The notes below the pieces were generated by a model. The model was not told the origin of the DNA. It made no database searches and saw only the letters and a program-made list of their open reading frames with translations. A DNA stretch of 64,000 nt from Gimesia aquarii (lineage in GTDB: Bacteria; Planctomycetota; Planctomycetia; Planctomycetales; Planctomycetaceae), in assembly GCF_007748195.1 (NCBI RefSeq), contig NZ_CP037920.1:7250062-7314061 (forward strand), in the 5' to 3' direction. Below, one piece after another: positions 1 to 8,166 of the stretch (positions are counted from its first letter, which is position 1; every line of letters starts with the position of its first letter). Made by a program: the position numbers and the translations under genes.

Positions 1-1660
1 CCTTAAATGTTTCAAGAAAGTTTCCGACATAAGCCTGCGCTGGAACGATCATGTATGCGTGATCGATTACCCAATCGTAGTAAGTATTTGAGGTGAGCTG
101 TGAGCGCTCGTAGGGATCACGACGTAAGTTGAACATTAATGGCAGGCGTAGGGGAGTGAAGGGGTTGGCCCATAATTTCAAAGTTCCTGTTGCACGTTGT
201 TCCATGAAGACCAACTTCCAGTCTTGAAAACGCAGGGCTGTTAAATCTCCATCATCTGAAAAGTAGAAAATCTCATTGCGTGGAGACTTCTTTTCCTGTC
301 CCGTCAAATGTGGCAGGAAGTTATAACCGTCCAAGTGAACCTTGTAATTACGACCGATTGCCTGATGGCCTTTTAGCAGCTTCTCTTTGACGTCCGTTTC
401 ACCGGCAGCGGCAAGAAATGTTGGCAGCCAATCCATGTGGTGCATAATTCCGTTAGAAACTGAGCCAGCCTTGATCTTGCCAGGCCAACGGACCATTGCG
501 GGTACACGCCAACCTCCTTCCCAGTTAGTATTCTTCTCGCCACGGAAGGGGGTCATGGCTGCATCAGGCCAAGTATTCATGTGAGGTCCGTTATCGGTAC
601 TGTAGAAAACGATTGTATTGTCGGTAATTCCCAGGTCATCGAGTTTCTTCAGCAATTGACCCACGTGTCTGTCATGTTCAACCATGCCATCAGCGTATTC
701 ATCCTGCCCGGAAATGCCACGATTTTCTTTCTTAACATGCGTACGAAAATGCATGCGTGTTCCGTTCCACCAACAGAAAAACGGCTTATTAGCTTTATGC
801 TGTCGTTCGATGAAGTCTAACGTGGCGGCAACGGTTTCGTCATCGATCGTTTCCATCCGTTTCTTGGTCAGAGAGCCGGTGTCTTCGATTTTGCCTCCTG
901 AGAATGATTTAATAACGCCACGTGGACCATATTTTTTCCGGAACTCAGGATTCTTAGGATAGTCCTCGTTTTCTGGTTCTTCTTCCGCATTCAAGTGATA
1001 GAGATTGCCCAGGAACTCATCAAAACCATGATTTGTAGGTAACATTTCGTTTTTGTCACCCAGGTGATTCTTACCGAACTGCCCTGTTGCATAACCATGA
1101 TTCTTTAGCAGACCAGCAATAGTGGGATCTTCAATACGCATCCCTAAATCGGCTCCCGGTAAACCAACCTTGCTGAGCCCCGTGCGAAAAACACTTTGGC
1201 CCATGATGAAAGAAGATCTTCCGGCCGTACAACTTTGTTCGCCATAGTAGTCTGTAAAAATTAAACCTTCATGTGCGATGCGATCAATATTAGGCGTACG
1301 GTATCCCACCAGCCCCTTCGTATAAGCGCTGATATTTGATTGGCCAATATCATCACCCCAGATCACCAGGATATTTGGTTTTTTGCCAGTTCGCTGTTGG
1401 ATAACTGTTGAAGCAGCGGCTACCTCCTGCTGGTTGGTAGCGATTAACAGTTTAGACTGCGTGTTACCATCATAAACTAAATTCGTCGAATCAGAATCCG
1501 ATAGAGATGATTGCTGTTTAGAGTCAGATTGCCTCGAACTGAAAGGAATCTTGGATTGTACTTTTGCAGCCTTAGTTACATTGAAGTCGGCACTAGCAGC
1601 CAGATATCCGAGGAGCACGCCGACTCCCACTAATGATAAAGAAAAGAGCTTGATTCTCAT
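1..1660 (-). CDS. Secreted sulfatase (arylsulfatase family), C-terminus cut by window edge
   Basis: Reading leftward from an ATG at 1660, the frame stays open to base 1, so only the C-terminal end is missing. The first ~25 residues form a signal peptide or anchor (MRIKLFSLSLVGVGVLLGYL). The sulfatase fold starts near residue 95 with the metal-binding pair in WGDDIGQSN (D103/D104). CTAGR at 144-148 is the C-x-P/A-x-R site whose Cys is oxidised to formylglycine, the catalytic residue that hydrolyses sulfate esters. Family motifs GKNHLG, a metal-binding STDNGPH and WPG follow in order. A Ser/Gln-rich linker at residues ~35-90 separates the leader from the enzyme. Such enzymes in planctomycetes usually act on sulfated algal polysaccharides; the substrate here cannot be read. 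No sulfatase-maturating enzyme is visible in the window. Confidence 0.93.
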   Translation of the reverse strand, partial: MRIKLFSLSLVGVGVLLGYLAASADFNVTKAAKVQSKIPFSSRQSDSKQQSSLSDSDSTNLVYDGNTQSKLLIATNQQEVAAASTVIQQRTGKKPNILVIWGDDIGQSNISAYTKGLVGYRTPNIDRIAHEGLIFTDYYGEQSCTAGRSSFIMGQSVFRTGLSKVGLPGADLGMRIEDPTIAGLLKNHGYATGQFGKNHLGDKNEMLPTNHGFDEFLGNLYHLNAEEEPENEDYPKNPEFRKKYGPRGVIKSFSGGKIEDTGSLTKKRMETIDDETVAATLDFIERQHKANKPFFCWWNGTRMHFRTHVKKENRGISGQDEYADGMVEHDRHVGQLLKKLDDLGITDNTIVFYSTDNGPHMNTWPDAAMTPFRGEKNTNWEGGWRVPAMVRWPGKIKAGSVSNGIMHHMDWLPTFLAAAGETDVKEKLLKGHQAIGRNYKVHLDGYNFLPHLTGQEKKSPRNEIFYFSDDGDLTALRFQDWKLVFMEQRATGTLKLWANPFTPLRLPLMFNLRRDPYERSQLTSNTYYDWVIDHAYMIVPAQAYVGNFLETFK

Positions 1661-2282
1661 AAGTAGAGTCCTCAAAGAAAAAGAATCCGTTATAGAGATG
1701 ATGAGTTCGAATGTTTCGCCGGGTCAGGAAGAGATCCTTACCATAAATATAGTTGTGAAGACGAGATCTCGATTCAATTTGGTACCAGTGACCGTAAAGA
1801 CGCATACTATTATTGTACTGCGGAGTACAAATTTGATTATCTTTTTATATTTTCACCCAGAATTATTCTTAACGACACAGCCTCATAATGATCGAAGAGC
1901 TTCAGGCAAGAAAATAGCACTGAACGACAGTTGTTAAATCTCAAATAGATAGGACTTTTCCACCCTATGAAGATCAAGGGATATCAGAAGTGATGTTTTT
2001 CACATCTCATTGTTTATATGAGAGTGGTGCTTCGTTTTCAATAAAATTTTCCGCCACGCCAAGATAACGATGAGAAAATCTATTTCAGAAAATGTTCCCT
2101 CGTTTACTTTTAAGTATGTCAGAAAATTATCAAATACTTGCGAATAAACTTTGTTACTAAAAAGGGTGTCGTATTGCCTTTACGTTGTTTAAAAGATTTC
2201 CATCGTGAGTATAGAGTGATATAAGCGCGGAAACATCTGAAAGTCTACAAAATAAGGTAGCATATATCCGGAGCCATGAAAT
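1661..2282. other. Intergenic region between sulfatase and GntR/LacI-type regulator
   Basis: This AT-rich stretch of about 620 bases separates the sulfatase start from the 3' end of the regulator. Both neighbours are on the minus strand, so it should contain the sulfatase promoter near its left end. The short open frames here have no recognisable protein sequence. I see no tRNA-like fold, strong hairpin or repeat. Confidence 0.4.
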
Positions 2283-3431
2283 CTATTGAATTTCACGAGA
2301 TATGGCCGGCTCATCTTTCGCAGCTACACCGCACGATTTTCGTACGATGAGTTCGGATTCCAGTTGTACCGTTCGTGCGGGCATGTGTGGTGCAGAAATA
2401 CGAGAATTCATTAATCGCACGGCCACTTCGCCAAGTTGTGCACAGGGCTGACGAATCGTTGTCAGCGGGACAGCAAGTAGCTGTGCATATTTCACATCAT
2501 CAAATCCCACGACAGCAATTTCATCTGGAACACTCACACCGAGTGTGTTGAGAGTTTGCATCAGGTGGGCAGCAACAACATCGTTTTCACAAGTAAATGC
2601 ATCGGGATTGTAATCTGAAAGAATCTGGCCAATGAATTCATGATCACGGGCATCACCCTGGTGAACCCATTCGGGATTAAACACTTGACCGGCTCGCACG
2701 AGCGCAAGCTGGTATCCGGCAAGCCGTTGCTCCATGGAATCAGAGGTACCCGGCCACTGCAAATAAGCAATACGCTTGCGTCCCGACTTGAGCAAATGCT
2801 CGCAGAGTTTGAGTTGTCCGCTGAGGTGATTCACTGTTACCAGGTCATACGAACTGCGTTCGGGGAATTGTGCCACATCGCGATCAAGTAACACGACAGC
2901 AATACCAGCTTCATCAAGTCGATCAAGAATTCTTCGATCCGCGTCTTTATCTTGCTGAGTTGAGACCATAGGAACAAAGAACACTCCAGTTACTCCTTCA
3001 TCAATGAAGCTCTTACAAGCACGTTCGGCCCGCTCTGCAGAAACAGCAAGCCGACCCTCTTTTGTATTAGAATCATTGACCACACCAGCGTCACCCCAGA
3101 GAAGCGAATATCCAAATGGCTGTACCGTACGTGCGATTTCTGCACAAACCGGTTCGAAGATCTCAGTGTTACCCAATTCTGGAATGAGAAGACCAAGTCG
3201 CTGCTCGGATTCGGATGACTTGGCTTCTACAAATGTTCCCGCACCAACTCGACGACGGATCAATCCGAGCTGTTCCAAATCACGCATCGCTCGCGCAATC
3301 GTGGGACGCGACACGGATAAACGCTCGCTCAACTCATCATCGGTTGGCAACTGATCCCCAGGAACAAAATGTCCACTATCAATGGAGTTTTGGATGTAAT
3401 CCCGAACGAATTGGTGTTTTGGTCGTGACAT
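2283..3431 (-). CDS. GntR-type DNA-binding domain fused to LacI-type sensor (AraR-like repressor)
   Basis: This is a sugar-responsive transcription regulator. Residues ~10-70 form a GntR winged helix-turn-helix (GDQLPTDDELSERLSVSRPT, then RRRVGAGTFV). The remaining ~300 residues are a periplasmic-binding-protein-like sensor of the LacI type, with LLIPELGN, GVTGVFFVPM and DEIAVVGFDDVKYAQLLAVP. This combination is typical of AraR-like regulators. I chose the ATG at 3431; a TTG three codons earlier is possible. A perfect palindrome lies 15 bases upstream and is a candidate autoregulatory operator. The sulfatase downstream or the HTTM gene upstream could be targets, but the effector and regulon cannot be read from the sequence. 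Confidence 0.9.
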   Translation of the reverse strand: MSRPKHQFVRDYIQNSIDSGHFVPGDQLPTDDELSERLSVSRPTIARAMRDLEQLGLIRRRVGAGTFVEAKSSESEQRLGLLIPELGNTEIFEPVCAEIARTVQPFGYSLLWGDAGVVNDSNTKEGRLAVSAERAERACKSFIDEGVTGVFFVPMVSTQQDKDADRRILDRLDEAGIAVVLLDRDVAQFPERSSYDLVTVNHLSGQLKLCEHLLKSGRKRIAYLQWPGTSDSMEQRLAGYQLALVRAGQVFNPEWVHQGDARDHEFIGQILSDYNPDAFTCENDVVAAHLMQTLNTLGVSVPDEIAVVGFDDVKYAQLLAVPLTTIRQPCAQLGEVAVRLMNSRISAPHMPARTVQLESELIVRKSCGVAAKDEPAISREIQ

Positions 3432-3445
3432 AATTTTCAAACATT

Positions 3446-3461
3446 ACATTGATTTCAATGT
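3446..3461. promoter_or_regulatory. Perfect 16-bp palindrome at the regulator start (candidate operator)
   Basis: ACATTGA-TT-TCAATGT is a perfect inverted repeat with 7-bp arms and a 2-bp centre. It lies 15 bases upstream of the ATG of the GntR/LacI-type gene, where autoregulatory operators are usually placed. The size fits a dimeric winged-helix binding site. Binding is inferred. Confidence 0.45.
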
Positions 3462-3710
3462 TCAACTCAAGGCAAAGAATTCAGATTCTTCCCATTTATT
3501 CATAAGTTATTCACAATTTATAAATAAATAGCACTATTTGTAAACACATATTTATAAAAACAGAAGCACTACAAGTAACATTCATACGTTATCATCAAAC
3601 GAATTAATGAGTTTTTTTGCAAAAATAGGTAATTACATGTTGACAGATTGATTATCAGCCACTTATATAGCAATCAATTGTAAATTATTTGTCATGTCTA
3701 ATAATAAATA

Positions 3711-5306
3711 ATGCAAAAACAAATGATTCAACAAGCACAAATCAATTCAATTGAATCAGACGCACAACTCCCTCGAAGTAGGGATTGGCGTTCGCATCTG
3801 TTTGAAAGGGTCGACATCGCATCGCTGGTTTTGTTCCGCATTGCGTTTGGCGCAGTGATGCTATGGCACATCTGGGAATACTTTAAGCTTGGAGTGATCA
3901 AGGCAGATTATATTGACCCACCGTTCCACTTTACCTGGTATTGGTTTGATTGGGTCAAGCCGTTACCCAGGTCAGGCATGTACTTGCTCTATTATACGAT
4001 GGGTATCTTGGCAGCTTGCATTATGGTTGGATTACACTACCGAATCAGTTGCCTCCTGTTTTCGTTGCTATTCACATATTGCTTCCTGATTGATAAGGCT
4101 TATTATCTCAACCACTATTACCTCACGTGTCTGGTCAGCCTGTTAATGGCATTTATTCCAGCTCATCATGCACTATCTATTGATGCATGGATGCGACCAA
4201 AGCTTAAGTCACAAACTGCACCTCGGTGGGCGCTTTGGTTAATGCGATTCCAAATTGGGGTTCCGTACTTTTATGGTGGTCTGGCAAAACTGCAGCCGGA
4301 CTGGTTACAGTGCCAGCCTATGAAGATTGCACTCGCGCAGCGTGCTGATCGGTTTCCTTACCTTGGTCAATTCTTCACCGAAGACTGGATGGTCTGGTTT
4401 TTCAACTATGGTGGATTGGTCTTCGATTTATCGATCGTGCCCCTCCTCTTATGGCGGAAGACACGAATACCAGCATTTCTGGCTGCTCTATTCTTTCACT
4501 GCATGAACTCTGTCATGTTTGATATCGGGTACTTCCCGTGGTTTATGATTTTTGCAACCACTCTATTCTTTGAACCAAACTGGCCTCGTCGTGTGATCAA
4601 CTTTTTCTGGTGCGGTCTGGGAGGGCGTACTATCGCAAAGAGTTCTGTAGAGCCACAGAGATTCTGTAACACATTAACACCGCTACAGCGTTGGGGCTCT
4701 GCCTTACTGATGGCTTACGTTCTTGCGCAACTAGTTATTCCATTTCGTCACTACTTCTACCCAGGCGACGCAAGTTGGACAGAAGAAGGACACTGCTTTG
4801 CCTGGCATATGATGTTGCGCGGCAAGTATTGTGGGGTTCGCTACTACGCAACTGATCCAGAGACACGGCAAACGATGGTAATTGATCTACGGCCGTTTCT
4901 GACAACCCGTCAGATGGGTAAGCTGGGAAAAGATCCTCATATGGTTCATGACCTGGCACTCTTCCTCAGGGATGAGTTAGCACGGGACGGACATCCCAAG
5001 ATAGAGATCCGTTGCTTAGATTTGGTTTCAATGAATGGGCGTAAACCACAGTTGCTCGTTAATCCCCAGATGGATCTAGCTAAATTCGATCGAACCTGGC
5101 GCCGTGCACCGTGGTTGGTAGAACTTCACGAATCTCTACGAGATCGGGCATGGCTCGTTCCAATTGCTGAATGGGAGCAGCATCTGGATTTGAAGCAGCT
5201 TCTTGAGGGAACACCTATGTCACCGACAAAGAGGAAGGCGCGCCGAAGTATGCCATCTGGAATTGTTGACGACAATCAGCTCAGTGTGGCACAAGGACAA
5301 AATTAA
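3711..5306 (+). CDS. HTTM-domain membrane protein (vitamin K gamma-carboxylase-like)
   Basis: A 531-residue multi-pass membrane protein. Residues ~30-300 match the HTTM fold shared with vitamin K-dependent gamma-glutamyl carboxylase (GGCX), with several hydrophobic helices. YYLNHYYL (H135) and YFYGGLAKLQPDWL (K193) correspond to the positions of the human GGCX catalytic residues His160 and Lys218, so the core appears intact. Residues ~370-500 form a soluble C-terminal part. Bacterial HTTM proteins are common in planctomycetes but their substrates are unknown. No clear ribosome binding site precedes the ATG; a second ATG lies four codons in. The gene stands alone between the divergent regulator and the DUF1559 gene. 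Confidence 0.85.
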   Translation: MQKQMIQQAQINSIESDAQLPRSRDWRSHLFERVDIASLVLFRIAFGAVMLWHIWEYFKLGVIKADYIDPPFHFTWYWFDWVKPLPRSGMYLLYYTMGILAACIMVGLHYRISCLLFSLLFTYCFLIDKAYYLNHYYLTCLVSLLMAFIPAHHALSIDAWMRPKLKSQTAPRWALWLMRFQIGVPYFYGGLAKLQPDWLQCQPMKIALAQRADRFPYLGQFFTEDWMVWFFNYGGLVFDLSIVPLLLWRKTRIPAFLAALFFHCMNSVMFDIGYFPWFMIFATTLFFEPNWPRRVINFFWCGLGGRTIAKSSVEPQRFCNTLTPLQRWGSALLMAYVLAQLVIPFRHYFYPGDASWTEEGHCFAWHMMLRGKYCGVRYYATDPETRQTMVIDLRPFLTTRQMGKLGKDPHMVHDLALFLRDELARDGHPKIEIRCLDLVSMNGRKPQLLVNPQMDLAKFDRTWRRAPWLVELHESLRDRAWLVPIAEWEQHLDLKQLLEGTPMSPTKRKARRSMPSGIVDDNQLSVAQGQN

Positions 5307-5432
5307 GACTTCTCAAGTCATGATGGCTGGGGGGAATCGGCACTTGCAATCTTCAGGAACGTAAGGTCGAAACGCGGAAAAGGAAGTTTATTCTAATATT
5401 TAGTGATTTAACTTTTGGTGGAGGAAAATTTG

Positions 5433-6452
5433 ATGCAGAAATTGCAAAAAAGGCAGGCATTTACGCTCATTGAGCTGCTCGTGGTGATCGCGATTATCGC
5501 AATTTTGATTGCTTTATTACTACCCGCTGTTCAACAAGCACGAGAAGCGGCCCGACGTTCTCAGTGTAAAAATAATCTGAAGCAAATGGGTCTGGCGATG
5601 CATAACTATCACGATGTATTTGGAATGTTTCCACTCGGTACAGGATGGGATGACCACGACTACGGCTGGGGGACACGTATGCTGCCTTATTTAGATCAAG
5701 CTTCGTTGTACAATCAAATTGATTTTGCAATTGATGATTGCAGTAAACTTCTCTGCAGTAATGATAAATGGCCGATTTCAAATGCGGGCGTACCCCGCCC
5801 CAACATCGAAGGCACAATTCTAGCAGCATTTATTTGCCCTTCATCCACTTTGCCAAATCGTTCTACAGGGCAAGGGTCAGGTGTCGATACATCAGTGGGC
5901 TCAGGTAAAAGCGACTACAAAGCTTGTGCCGGTAATGACGACTGGACCGATGGCATCTTTAACAAACCCAGTGATGCAGTCTCTTCATCTGGTGGCCCCT
6001 CCGGCGTCACAGCAGCAACTCGTATACGTGACGTGATTGACGGAACGAGTAATACAATCGCAATTGGAGAGTCCTCGTATTACAACGCAATCGACGTAGA
6101 CCCCACACTCGAAAGACCATGGGGAGCTGCGACAGGCGGGCAAAACGACCGTGATTTCCCAATCTGGGCAGGAGCCGGCGGGCAGGACGAGCAAGTCTTT
6201 GCAAAAACCGACCGACGCTCTCCTCTCAATAGCCGTGCAGATGATGATGGCTTTTTTAGCTTCCACGTAGGTGGTGCCCATTTCCTGTTTGCTGATGGAT
6301 CTGTGCACTTTCTTAGTGAGAATATCGACTCACGATTTGGTTGCTCTTCTAATGACTCTACCTGCCCCTCTCCGGTACCTGCCCGGTCGCAATGGGGAAC
6401 GTACCAACGATTGGGTAGTCGCAACGATGGTCAGACTGTAGGTGAATTCTAA
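5433..6452 (+). CDS. DUF1559 protein with prepilin-type N-terminus (H-x9-DG family)
   Basis: A planctomycete-type pseudopilin-like protein of 339 residues. RQAFTLIELLVVIAIIAILI is a type IV prepilin cleavage/methylation site followed by the hydrophobic pilin helix; LLPAVQQAREAARRSQCKNN continues it, and the DUF1559 domain follows. FHVGGAHFLFADGSVHFLSE near the C-terminus is the H-x9-DG motif. I chose the ATG at 5433 because GGAGG at 5420-5424 is well spaced before it; an upstream in-frame TTG at 5415 would start before this site. A lipoprotein gene follows after a hairpin, a common planctomycete pairing. The protein is probably processed by a prepilin peptidase and exposed on the membrane; its specific role is unknown. 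Confidence 0.93.
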   Translation: MQKLQKRQAFTLIELLVVIAIIAILIALLLPAVQQAREAARRSQCKNNLKQMGLAMHNYHDVFGMFPLGTGWDDHDYGWGTRMLPYLDQASLYNQIDFAIDDCSKLLCSNDKWPISNAGVPRPNIEGTILAAFICPSSTLPNRSTGQGSGVDTSVGSGKSDYKACAGNDDWTDGIFNKPSDAVSSSGGPSGVTAATRIRDVIDGTSNTIAIGESSYYNAIDVDPTLERPWGAATGGQNDRDFPIWAGAGGQDEQVFAKTDRRSPLNSRADDDGFFSFHVGGAHFLFADGSVHFLSENIDSRFGCSSNDSTCPSPVPARSQWGTYQRLGSRNDGQTVGEF

Positions 6453-6479
6453 TGAGGCGCTAATTTTGTATCTATCGTA

Positions 6480-6512
6480 CCAGTCTTCGCACACTCAGTG
6501 TGCGAAGACTGG
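6480..6512 (+). terminator. Perfect 15-bp stem hairpin between DUF1559 and lipoprotein genes
   Basis: CCAGTCTTCGCACAC and its exact reverse complement are separated by TCA, giving a very stable 15-bp stem with a 3-base loop 27 bases after the DUF1559 stop. No T-tract follows directly; the next T-run is about 20 bases later. It could be a partial terminator or an RNA-stabilising element that sets the expression ratio of the two genes. Confidence 0.6.
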
Positions 6513-6566
6513 CAAGCGATTCACGTGATCCATTTTTTATCGAATTACTATTAGTGAGGTTCCATC

Positions 6567-7028
6567 ATGGTTCAAGCGAGAGGAATCATAATAGGTCTTC
6601 TGCTTTTCACAATGTTGATCTTAAGTAATGGCTGTGGAGGTAGCGGACCAGAAATGGCAAGAGTCAAGGGGCAAGTTCTTCTGAATGGAGAGCCGGTGCC
6701 AGGTGGTAAGGTAATGTTTAACCCAGTCGCGATCGGCGATACTACTGAGGCAAAAGGCCGTCCCGCTATGGGTAGTGTTGACTCCAATGGAGGTTTCACA
6801 TTGACGACATATGAATCTGGTGATGGAGCAGTTGTCGGAATGCATCAGGTAGACTATCTTTCACCCGATAATGAGGATTTAGAAGAAGATGGTGATGCAA
6901 AGGTCGCTCAATGGTTTAAAAATAAAAAAATCTTTGTGCCCGCTGATCTCAAATTTGAAATTGTATCAGGAAGCAATGAAATCAAACTCGAACTCAATGA
7001 GCGATCCGGGAAGGCACGAAAACGATGA
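6567..7028 (+). CDS. Small lipoprotein, carboxypeptidase-regulatory-like domain
   Basis: A 153-residue exported lipoprotein. The leader MVQARGIIIGLLLFTMLILS is followed by NGC, a plausible lipobox with the lipidated Cys at ~23. VKGQVLLNGEPVPGGKVMFNP starts a beta-sandwich of the carboxypeptidase-regulatory/transthyretin-like kind, typical of small planctomycete lipoproteins encoded after DUF1559 genes. GAGG about 9 bases before the ATG supports the start. The partnership with the upstream DUF1559 protein is inferred from gene order. The molecular role is unknown. Confidence 0.8.
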   Translation: MVQARGIIIGLLLFTMLILSNGCGGSGPEMARVKGQVLLNGEPVPGGKVMFNPVAIGDTTEAKGRPAMGSVDSNGGFTLTTYESGDGAVVGMHQVDYLSPDNEDLEEDGDAKVAQWFKNKKIFVPADLKFEIVSGSNEIKLELNERSGKARKR

Positions 7029-7185
7029 TTATTACGAATATAAGTATGGTTGATCCGTAAGTGTATCAGAAATATGGGCCTTGTAGATAAATACGATATT
7101 ACAAGCGTTCGTCACTACAATTTATCCCAACTACAAAAAGCGCATGAGGAATTAGAAACTTACCTCTTGCAAATAAGGAGCATTC

Positions 7186-8070
7186 ATGGATCGAGGAGTT
7201 TCCACAAATAAAGACGTGCCATTAGCAAGCCTGGATGACTGGGATCACGACGTGCGACGGCGTTATCCCAGTCCATCAAGCCCAAGTGAAATTAGTGATA
7301 TTGACCAACACTTTCGAAACTATGATGCTGATACAAGTGCGGGAGTCCGTGAATTCTATCGCCTTAATCATGTTAAACAGACAGTTGAATTCAATCGGTC
7401 TATACGAGAAAAATATATTCCACTACAGAATCGACGGATGAGTGTCTGGGAGGCCATCCAATGTCTTGATGAAATCGTTGACGAAAGCGATCCCGATACG
7501 GAATTGCCTCAAATCGAACATGCCATCCTAACTGCAGAAGCCATTCGTGCCGATGGTCATCCCGACTGGTTTATACTTGTCGGTTTGATCCATGACCTTG
7601 GAAAGGTATTGTGCCTGTTTGATGAACCTCAGTGGGCAGTTGTGGGAGACACGTTTCCCGTTGGTTGTCGTTTTTCCGAGAAAATTGTCCTGCATGAGTT
7701 CTTCAAAGAAAATTCGGATATTCATGTTCCCGAATACCAGACACAGTTTGGAATATTCGAGCCAAAATGTGGTCTCGATCAAATCATGCTTTCATGGGGA
7801 CATGATGAGTATATGTCACACGTTGTAAAAGACTTCCTGCCGGAAGAAGCGCGTTACATCATCCGTTACCACTCATTCTACGCATGCCACAGAGAAGGCG
7901 CATATACACATTTCATGAACGATCTGGATTACATCATGATGGAATGGGTACGACGATTCAATCCCTACGATTTATACACAAAGGCAGACAAACGACCGGA
8001 TCTAAATCGCTTACTACCCTTCTACGAAAAACTGGTCAGCAAATTTTTTCCTGCTGAGCTGCAGTGGTAA
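7186..8070 (+). CDS. myo-Inositol oxygenase (MIOX)
   Basis: Predicted to cleave myo-inositol with O2 to D-glucuronate through a di-iron site of the HD-domain fold. All six iron ligands of the animal enzyme have counterparts at matching spacing: H112 (IEHAIL), H136/D137 (IHDLGK), H206 (WGHDEY), H229 (RYHSFY) and D262 (FNPYDLYT). At 294 residues it has the family's usual length and no signal peptide, so it is cytoplasmic. AAGGAG seven bases before the ATG supports the start. No other inositol or glucuronate gene is adjacent, so the pathway context is missing; the nearest sugar-type regulator is at 2283-3431. Bacterial MIOX is much rarer than the inositol dehydrogenase route. Confidence 0.95.
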   Translation: MDRGVSTNKDVPLASLDDWDHDVRRRYPSPSSPSEISDIDQHFRNYDADTSAGVREFYRLNHVKQTVEFNRSIREKYIPLQNRRMSVWEAIQCLDEIVDESDPDTELPQIEHAILTAEAIRADGHPDWFILVGLIHDLGKVLCLFDEPQWAVVGDTFPVGCRFSEKIVLHEFFKENSDIHVPEYQTQFGIFEPKCGLDQIMLSWGHDEYMSHVVKDFLPEEARYIIRYHSFYACHREGAYTHFMNDLDYIMMEWVRRFNPYDLYTKADKRPDLNRLLPFYEKLVSKFFPAELQW

Positions 8071-8166
8071 AGGTCATGAGGTTGGCAACACATGCTGAAC
8101 AGTACTGCGGTGCGGTAGTATCATTGGTAACCATAACCCACAACAGATCATATCGGTAAATCAAAC

